Origin: Alphaproteobacteria bacterium
GTDB lineage: Bacteria > Pseudomonadota > Alphaproteobacteria > SP197
Assembly: GCA_022822575.1 (NCBI GenBank)
Contig: JAJEBJ010000297.1
Location: 1-26,780 of the forward strand
Reading direction: 5' to 3'
Length of the DNA stretch: 26,780 nt
Position numbers and translations under genes: made by a program. Under the pieces are notes generated by a model. It did no database searches. It saw nothing but the letters and a program-made list of their open reading frames with translations, and had not been told where the DNA came from. Shown piece by piece: positions 21,215 through 26,780 of the stretch. Within the stretch, counting starts at the first letter, position 1. Every line of letters starts with the position of its first letter.

Positions 21215-22566
21215 TGAAGCCGGAAGCACGGTACTGGCAGGGCATGATCGTGTGCCTGGTGTCGTCGGCGGGTGCGGCGCTGTGGCTCGCGCTCCTTGCC
21301 TTGTGGGCATCATGGCCGGAACACCTTGCCTTGAGGGCGCTCGCCATCGGAGCGGGAGCCATCATCGCCACAGGCGCCCTGTGGTTCGCCATGACTCTTG
21401 TCCGCGGACACAGGAAGGACATCCAGCGTCTGCGTGGCAGCCTGCTGCTCGCCGGCAGCGAGGGACACCGCTTCCTCGACCACGCCGACCGCATGGTCAC
21501 CAACAGCGAACTGAAGGCCCTCGCCGGTACAGTCGACAGTGTTCTCGCCTCCCGGGAAGACCAGCGCCAACTGACTGAACAGCGCCTGACTGGGATCCTT
21601 GCGGCGCTCCCCACCGGCGTGGTGGTCGTCACCCGCACCGGACTGGTGAGCCTGGTCAACAATGCCGCCAGGCACACCTTTCCCTCCGACTCACTCAGCC
21701 CGGGAACCAGCGTGTTCGCTGCCATCACGCGCGAGAGCGTCCCGGAGCCGGACAACCCAGAACCGGTCGCCAGCGTCCGGTCCGTGGACGGCCGCGACAT
21801 TCCCGCACGAATCGCCGCCCTTGGCGACCGGGGAGGCTGGGTCATGATTCTCGACGCGCCGCCCGGCAATGGGGGCGGTCATGATCTCGATCACGACCTG
21901 GCGCTTCACGACAGTCTTCCACCATCCCTCCCGCCTGACAAAACCACGCTTCTTTCCGAACTCCCGGGCATCGTCGTCGATTGCGAAACCACCGGACTTG
22001 AGCCTCAACGGGACCGGATCGTCTCCGTTGGAGCTGTCCGGACCCATGGCACCCGGATCTATGCCCACGCCAATCTCGACATGCTGATCGATCCGAAAGT
22101 CGCCATTCCACGGGCTTCTACGGTCATTCACGGCATCGACAACGCCATGGTCCAGGGCGCGCCCGGGTTCAGTGCCGGTCTGGGGTATCTCGAGACGATC
22201 TCCGGCAACTGCGTCGTCATCGGCCACAACATCGGTTTCGATCTCGCCATCCTGGCTGCCGAAAGCCGGCGTTGCGGGAAATCCTGGTCCACCCCCTTCT
22301 CCCTGGATACCGGCCACCTTGTCGGCGTTCTTGAACCTGACCTGCAGGCGCTGGATCTCGATGCCGTGTGCCGGCACTTCGGCGTTGCTGTCGGTGGACG
22401 GCACACAGCGCTCGGTGACGCGCTCTCCGCTGCCGAACTCTTCACGCGTATCGTCCCGCTTCTCAAGGACCAGGGTGTCATGACACTGGGTGACGCAGTC
22501 GCCTTCGCGAGCCGGGCGCGGCGCACCCGCTCCCGGCAACGTTCCCTGGGCTGGCACGTTCCATGA
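21214..22566 (+). CDS. Membrane-anchored PAS / DEDDh (DnaQ-like) 3'-5' exonuclease
   Basis: 450 residues from the ATG at 21214, preceded by ACGGAGTG; a GTG one codon earlier is an alternative. Two N-terminal membrane helices (about residues 10-30 and 38-60) are followed by a helical linker. Next comes a PAS-like segment 'TGILAALPTGVVVVTRTG' with LVSLVNNAARHTF at about 125-160. The C-terminal half is a DEDDh nuclease: ExoI DCETTGLEP, ExoII-region VIGHNIGFDLAIL, and ExoIII HTALGDALSAAELF with the His-x4-Asp arrangement. The catalytic residues all appear present. Architecture and location differ from the replicative proofreading subunit, so a signalling or nucleotide-turnover role is more likely. 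It overlaps both neighbours by 1 and 4 nt. Confidence 0.88.
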   Translation: MKPEARYWQGMIVCLVSSAGAALWLALLALWASWPEHLALRALAIGAGAIIATGALWFAMTLVRGHRKDIQRLRGSLLLAGSEGHRFLDHADRMVTNSELKALAGTVDSVLASREDQRQLTEQRLTGILAALPTGVVVVTRTGLVSLVNNAARHTFPSDSLSPGTSVFAAITRESVPEPDNPEPVASVRSVDGRDIPARIAALGDRGGWVMILDAPPGNGGGHDLDHDLALHDSLPPSLPPDKTTLLSELPGIVVDCETTGLEPQRDRIVSVGAVRTHGTRIYAHANLDMLIDPKVAIPRASTVIHGIDNAMVQGAPGFSAGLGYLETISGNCVVIGHNIGFDLAILAAESRRCGKSWSTPFSLDTGHLVGVLEPDLQALDLDAVCRHFGVAVGGRHTALGDALSAAELFTRIVPLLKDQGVMTLGDAVAFASRARRTRSRQRSLGWHVP

Positions 22567-23975
22567 ACCGTCATCAGGTCGACACGTGGCCCTGGCGCTT
22601 TCGCGTCCGCGACATCATGACGGGCGATCCCGTGTTCGTGGATTCAGGATGCCTGCTTGCCGACACGGCCTCGACGATGATTGAGCGGCGTATCTCGTCG
22701 GTCCTGGTTGACCGCGATGGCGAGGCCGGCGGTCCCGGCATCATCACCGAACGCGACGTCGTGCGGGCAGTGGCCAATCACGGTCCAGCCGCTCTCCAGC
22801 TGGCATCCGGCGACCTGATGTCGGCACCGCTTGTCTCCGTAGAGGCCGATGAAGCCGCCTACGTGGCTCTTGGCCGCATGACGAGACTGTCCCTGCGCCA
22901 TCTCGCCGTCACCGATTCACCCGGCGCCGTGTGCGGAATCATGACATCGAAGCTGCTGCTCCGTCACCAGGCGGGCGAAGCCCTTGTCATCAACGATGCA
23001 CTCGAAGCCGCCACCGGTGCGCACGATCTTGCAGACGTTCATGCCCGGCTCGCGCCGATGGCCGGTGCCCTTCTCGACGAAGGGATGAACGCCTCGCGCA
23101 TTGCCTCGATGATCTCGAGCTTCTATCGCAAGCTCACCGCCCGTGCCGCCCGGATCGCCGCGGCCGATGAGGCGGAAGACGGCTGGGCCTTTTTCATACT
23201 TGGATCCGCGGGACGCGGTGAGTCCCTTCTCGCAGGCGATCAGGACAACGCGATCGTCAGCACCGGCGAGGTGGACGACGCCATCCTCCTGCGCATCGCA
23301 TCAAGAACCTGCGATCTGCTTGATGCTGCAGGCCTGCCCTACTGCAAGGGCGGCGTCATGGCCTCCAATCCCGAGTGGCGACGGTCCATCGACGACTGGC
23401 GGAAGGTCGTCGCTGGCTGGGCGACACGCGCTGACGGGGCGAGCCTGCTCAATGTCGACATCTTCTTTGACCTGGTCCACGTGCATGGCGATCGCATACT
23501 GACCGACCGGTTGCGCAGTCTGGCGCTGGAAGCAGCCCGTACACCGGTGCTGCCGAGAATGATGGCGGAGCAATTGCAGACCTGGGTGTCGCCACGCGGT
23601 TTTCTGGGTGTTCTGAAGACGAAGGACGGACGTCTCGATCTCAAGATCGGTGGCCTGTTTCCACTGGTTGCCGGCGCCCGCGCCATGGCCCTGCGTCACG
23701 GCATAGAAGCCACAGGCACCGCCATGCGCCTGGCGGCCCTGGTCGAGCTTGGCAAAATTGCCAGGGCCGACCTGCTGGCATTCACCGAGGCCCACGAGGT
23801 GTTTCTGGATCTCATGGTCAGGCAGCAGATCAGGGATCTCGAGGCCGGTGTGCCTCCCGGTCCGGGCATCGACGTGGCACAGCTTGCGCCCGGTCAGAAG
23901 CGCAGATTGCGACGTTGCCTTGGTGATGTCTCGCGCCTGCCGGGTCTCGTCCTCGACGTCACGGCACGCAGTTGA
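22563..23975 (+). CDS. CBS-domain protein with DUF294 nucleotidyltransferase
   Basis: 470 residues from the ATG at 22563, in an ATGA overlap with the exonuclease stop. Two CBS domains come first, at about residues 14-65 (VRDIMTGDPVFVDSG; ISSVLVDRDG; GIITERDVVRAV) and about 80-130 (DLMSAPLVSVEADE; HLAVTD). These usually bind adenine nucleotides. A DUF294-type nucleotidyltransferase follows, with FILGSAGRGESLLAGDQDNA: Gly-Ser-x-Gly-Arg-Gly-Glu and the Asp-x-Asp pair typical of GlnD-like enzymes. The C-terminal substrate-binding DUF294_C helical domain ends the protein. No cyclic-nucleotide-binding domain is attached. Proteins of this kind sit next to acetate/SSS symporters in many proteobacteria, so nucleotide-dependent control of the divergent symporter is the leading inference. 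Confidence 0.9.
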   Translation: MNRHQVDTWPWRFRVRDIMTGDPVFVDSGCLLADTASTMIERRISSVLVDRDGEAGGPGIITERDVVRAVANHGPAALQLASGDLMSAPLVSVEADEAAYVALGRMTRLSLRHLAVTDSPGAVCGIMTSKLLLRHQAGEALVINDALEAATGAHDLADVHARLAPMAGALLDEGMNASRIASMISSFYRKLTARAARIAAADEAEDGWAFFILGSAGRGESLLAGDQDNAIVSTGEVDDAILLRIASRTCDLLDAAGLPYCKGGVMASNPEWRRSIDDWRKVVAGWATRADGASLLNVDIFFDLVHVHGDRILTDRLRSLALEAARTPVLPRMMAEQLQTWVSPRGFLGVLKTKDGRLDLKIGGLFPLVAGARAMALRHGIEATGTAMRLAALVELGKIARADLLAFTEAHEVFLDLMVRQQIRDLEAGVPPGPGIDVAQLAPGQKRRLRRCLGDVSRLPGLVLDVTARS

Positions 23976-23991
23976 TCCGTCCGGAACGTCT

Positions 23992-25002
23992 TCACGACGG
24001 TGGCCACAGCGGGGCAAGACGCATGACGATGAAGGGGCCGATGGTCAAGCGTCCGTGCTGCATCGACAGGTCGACATCGATCCGCCGTTGGCCGTCGACC
24101 GGGGGGCCGGCCATGAAATCAAGTGCTGTAACAACGAGGTCCGCCTGGTCCTGACGCACCTTGCCGTCCTGCGTCAGAGCCGTGATGATCTCGCGATAAC
24201 CGACGACTTCGAGACGCAGGGCGCCAATGGGCCGATTGTCCCTGTCGAGCGCAAGGCGTCCCTGGCCCCGGGTTGCGACCGGCGGCCACTCGAGAACGAG
24301 TTCACCCAGGTCCACGTAACCGCCGGCGCGCCTCCAGGCGTCCACGCGTTCCCTCGCGGTACCTCGGCGCGGCACGGCGCCCACCACGCGCATCCGCGCC
24401 AGACCTCTCTCCACCCGCTCGGCGGACTCGCCCTCGATCATGAGGTCCGTCACCTCCAGAAAGACGTCCCGGCTCTCCCCTTCTCCGCCGGGGGACGAGA
24501 CGAGGTCCACCGTGCCGGCCACGGCGAGACTCCTTCCCGTGCCGGAGGTCACGGTCACGTCCCTGAGACCGATATCGACGGTGTCCACCTCACCGGACAC
24601 GGTCCCGAATGCGGCACTTCCTTGCGACAAGGTGATGCCGATGGCATGACGACGCGAGGGCGTCTCGACGGCAAGATCCTGCCTCATGGGCAGCACCAGC
24701 GACACGCCGGACGGGTTCACCGGATTCGCGACGATCACGAGTTCCGGCGCCTTCCAGGTGGCCCTTTCGCCGCCACGCCCCCAGACAACGGTCGGCTGAT
24801 GCGCTGTCATGCGCATGGAAAAGGGGAAGCCGCCCGCTTCAAGCCGCGTCCATGAGGCGTGCCAGTCTTTCTCCGCAGAAGGAGCCACTGCCTCTTCCAG
24901 GACCCCTTCGAGTCTCAGCGCGAGGCCGTGCCAGGCAACGGTGTATGCGGCCAGGAGAGCGGCGATTGCCGCTGCGACCCACCGGGTCCGGCGTCCGACC
25001 AC
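23992..25002 (-). CDS. DUF2125 domain-containing protein
   Basis: 336 residues, with GTG at 25002 as the start because GGAGG lies nine bases before it; an overlapping ATG is in another frame. An N-terminal membrane anchor or uncleaved signal (WVAAAIAALLAAYTVAWHGLA) is followed by a beta-rich domain. 'DWHASWTRLEAGGFPFSMRM' is the recognisable DUF2125 block, and LSMQHGRLTIGPFIVMRLAP ends the protein. Such proteins are largely confined to alphaproteobacteria, are probably periplasmic, and resemble AsmA/YdgA-type proteins; no function is established. It follows the RND gene by 26 nt on the same strand, so the two are probably one operon. It converges on the CBS gene with a 16-bp gap. Confidence 0.83.
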   Translation of the reverse strand: MVGRRTRWVAAAIAALLAAYTVAWHGLALRLEGVLEEAVAPSAEKDWHASWTRLEAGGFPFSMRMTAHQPTVVWGRGGERATWKAPELVIVANPVNPSGVSLVLPMRQDLAVETPSRRHAIGITLSQGSAAFGTVSGEVDTVDIGLRDVTVTSGTGRSLAVAGTVDLVSSPGGEGESRDVFLEVTDLMIEGESAERVERGLARMRVVGAVPRRGTARERVDAWRRAGGYVDLGELVLEWPPVATRGQGRLALDRDNRPIGALRLEVVGYREIITALTQDGKVRQDQADLVVTALDFMAGPPVDGQRRIDVDLSMQHGRLTIGPFIVMRLAPLWPPS

Positions 25003-25028
25003 AGATCATCGCCTCCGGACAAGGAGGA

Positions 25029-26780
25029 TCATCGCGCCGCTTCCAGCGCTGTACGGCCGGAACGGCGTGCCTTCCGGGTTTGGCGCCAGGTGCCGACGTT
25101 CTCGCGCACCATCAGGGCGCAGGGTGTGACGACCAGTGTCAACACCGTGGCAAACGCCAGACCGAACACGATTGCGCTTGCCAGCTGCACCCACCACTGG
25201 GTCGAGGGCGCCCCCACGCTGACCACCCGGGTGACGAAGTCGATGTTGACCTGCAGCACCATGGGCATGAGTCCGAGAATGGTCGTGATCATCGTCAGGA
25301 GCACTGGTCTCAGGCGCTGCGCCCCGGTTCGCAGGATGGCTTCGACGGGATCCCTGACGGTCCGGCGCAGCCTGTCAAAGGTGTCGATGAGGACGATGTT
25401 GTTGTTGACCACAATGCCGGCGAGCGCAATGACACCGATGCTGGACATGATCATGCCGTAGGGCTTGCCGGTCACCAGGAGGCCGATCATGACCCCGACT
25501 GTCGACATGATCACCGCGGAAAGGATGAGGAAAGCCGAGTAGAAACTGTTGAACTGCGTGACGAGAATGATGGCCATCATGAAGAGAGCGACAAGGAAGG
25601 CCTTGAGCAGGAACTCGGATGCCTCATCCTGACGTTCGCTGTCCCCCCGGAAGGTGACCTCGACGCCGGGTCCCAGTTCGACCGTCCCCAACCATGCCTG
25701 CAGGTCACGCACCAGGGAATCCGCCAGAACCCCTGCCTCGATGTCAGCCCCGATGGTCATGACGCGTTCGCCGTCCACCCTCTTGATCCTGCCAACCCTT
25801 GGCTTGGCGGAGCGCTCCACGAAGTTCCTGATCGGCACGTGTCCCACGGGGGTCTGGATACGGAGCTGGTCAAGCCCGTCAAGGGTGCGCATGTCTTCCG
25901 GGAACCGGGCCAGGACATCGATCTCTTCATTCGAATCATCGAGGCGCACCGTGGTGACACGCAGTCCCCTGGTCACGAGCTGGATGATCGAGCCGACCGA
26001 TCCGACGTCCGCCCCGAACTTCGCCGCCTGGGTGCGATCGACGACGACCTCCCACTGAATTCCGGGGATCGGGCGGCTGTCTTCGATATCCCTCAGCCCA
26101 TCCATCTCGTCTAGATGGTCGCGCAGAGTGGCGATCGCCTCCTCCAGAAGCATCGGATCGCTCGAAGACACCTGAATGTTGATCGGCTTCTCGGAGCGCG
26201 GGCCCCTCCTCTGCGGGCGTGATTCGACATGGATGCCGGCAAGTCCCGCGACTCTCGCGAGGACCTCCTCGAAAATGCTCGCTGCGGGACGTCTCAGCGA
26301 CCAGTCCACGAGTTCCACGTTGACCAATCCGATGGCGTCTTCGGCCCCCCGGAAGTCCTCTCTCCCGCCTGATGTCGCAAAGATCGTCTCGAATTCGTTC
26401 ATGTCGAGCAGCCGCTCCTCGACCTCGCGAACCAGAACGTCCTGTTCCGACGTGGAAAGGTTGCCCCTGGCGTGAACCTGGAACGCTGCCCTTTCGGGTT
26501 CGATATCGGGAAAGAACTCGATGCCCTTGCCATAGCGGGCGTAGGCGGCCTGCACCCCGGCCAGCAACAGGACCGAGACCAGGAGAACCTTGACCGGATG
26601 GCGCAGCAGGACACGCAGGATTCGGAGATAGAGGCCGGTAAAGCCACGCACTCCATCGAGACTGCCCCCCGAATCCTCGGACAGGGCCCGTGCCTGGTCG
26701 CTGTCATGCCCGGTACTCTTGCCGAACAACGATCCCAGGGTGGGCACGAAGATGAGCGCCATGGCGAGCGAGGCGGAGAG
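25029..26780 (-). CDS. RND-family efflux permease (AcrB type), 3' part; 5' end beyond the window
   Basis: About 583 codons are visible and the frame is open to the window edge at 26780, where SLAMALIFVPTLGSLFG marks an internal membrane helix, so the 5' half lies outside. An inner-membrane proton-driven pump would be expected. The periplasmic second porter loop (about 330 residues) is followed by the helices 'AFLVALFMMAIILVTQFNSF', GVIALAGIVVNNNIVLIDTF and RLRPVLLTMITTILGLMPMV. The 'GIVVNNNIVLID' and 'TTILGLMP' motifs are hallmarks of the family. The C-terminal tail is short and basic. A membrane-fusion partner is not in the window. It lies upstream of the DUF2125 gene. Cargo cannot be read from this part. 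Confidence 0.93.
   Translation of the reverse strand, partial: LSASLAMALIFVPTLGSLFGKSTGHDSDQARALSEDSGGSLDGVRGFTGLYLRILRVLLRHPVKVLLVSVLLLAGVQAAYARYGKGIEFFPDIEPERAAFQVHARGNLSTSEQDVLVREVEERLLDMNEFETIFATSGGREDFRGAEDAIGLVNVELVDWSLRRPAASIFEEVLARVAGLAGIHVESRPQRRGPRSEKPINIQVSSSDPMLLEEAIATLRDHLDEMDGLRDIEDSRPIPGIQWEVVVDRTQAAKFGADVGSVGSIIQLVTRGLRVTTVRLDDSNEEIDVLARFPEDMRTLDGLDQLRIQTPVGHVPIRNFVERSAKPRVGRIKRVDGERVMTIGADIEAGVLADSLVRDLQAWLGTVELGPGVEVTFRGDSERQDEASEFLLKAFLVALFMMAIILVTQFNSFYSAFLILSAVIMSTVGVMIGLLVTGKPYGMIMSSIGVIALAGIVVNNNIVLIDTFDRLRRTVRDPVEAILRTGAQRLRPVLLTMITTILGLMPMVLQVNIDFVTRVVSVGAPSTQWWVQLASAIVFGLAFATVLTLVVTPCALMVRENVGTWRQTRKARRSGRTALEAAR

Noticed and set aside
21214..22566. Naming the exonuclease dnaQ (DNA polymerase III epsilon)
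   Set aside because: It has membrane helices and a PAS-like region, and its neighbours are a transporter and a CBS protein; only the nuclease domain is shared.
1..26780. tRNA, rRNA, CRISPR arrays, insertion sequences or prophage genes
   Set aside because: No cloverleaf-like segment, regular repeat-spacer series, transposase motif or phage gene was found on reading both strands.

Overview
The window is GC-rich bacterial DNA with tightly packed genes, many start/stop overlaps and Shine-Dalgarno-type leaders. The gene families point to an alphaproteobacterium: a DUF2125 protein, a TRAP transporter with a large three-part architecture, glxBCD-type glutamate synthase pieces, and a DUF4212/VC_2705-type sodium symporter pair. 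This taxonomic call is inferred from gene content only. No rRNA, tRNA, CRISPR array, insertion sequence or phage gene was seen. The window reads as ordinary chromosome carrying several accessory metabolic operons.

Left part (1-6502): the 3' end of a serine beta-lactamase-like hydrolase, then on the minus strand a TRAP uptake operon. The operon runs from a Tat-exported binding protein, through a DctQ membrane subunit fused to an unusual N-terminal TM2-like module, to the DctM permease. A divergent HAD-IIA phosphatase of the LHPP/HDHD2 type and a MOSC-domain protein follow.

Middle-left (6617-10572): uvrB, then a pteridine-reductase-like SDR with the PTR1/FolM catalytic Asp in place of Ser. The SDR overlaps folB (dihydroneopterin aldolase) by 4 nt. 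A FadR-type GntR repressor gene converges on folB and is divergent from the next operon, with a PdhR-like operator and three ATTGGT repeats in the shared spacer.

Centre (10711-17227): the most interesting block. A plus-strand operon encodes a DAO-family FAD oxidoreductase, a type III glutamine synthetase/gamma-glutamylamide-synthetase-like ligase, a class II glutamine amidotransferase (GlxB), a GXGXG beta-helix protein (GlxC), an FMN/[3Fe-4S] glutamate synthase core (GlxD) and an unrecognised 133-residue protein. The set resembles the gmaS-mgsABC part of the N-methylglutamate route for methylated amines, but one FAD protein stands where a four-subunit sarcosine-oxidase-like dehydrogenase would be expected. 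GlxC is split into two reading frames by a one-base difference that creates an ATGA stop/start overlap. A strong hairpin sits between the ligase and glxB.

Right part (17305-26780): an unrecognised protein and a YggT-like membrane protein, then a terminator. Next comes a DUF4212 plus sodium:solute symporter pair whose large subunit carries a perfect EF-hand loop. Divergent from the pair is a coupled three-gene operon: an unknown protein, a membrane-anchored PAS/DEDDh exonuclease, and a CBS-plus-nucleotidyltransferase protein. These probably form a regulatory module for the symporter. The window ends with a DUF2125 protein and the 3' part of an RND efflux permease gene on the minus strand.
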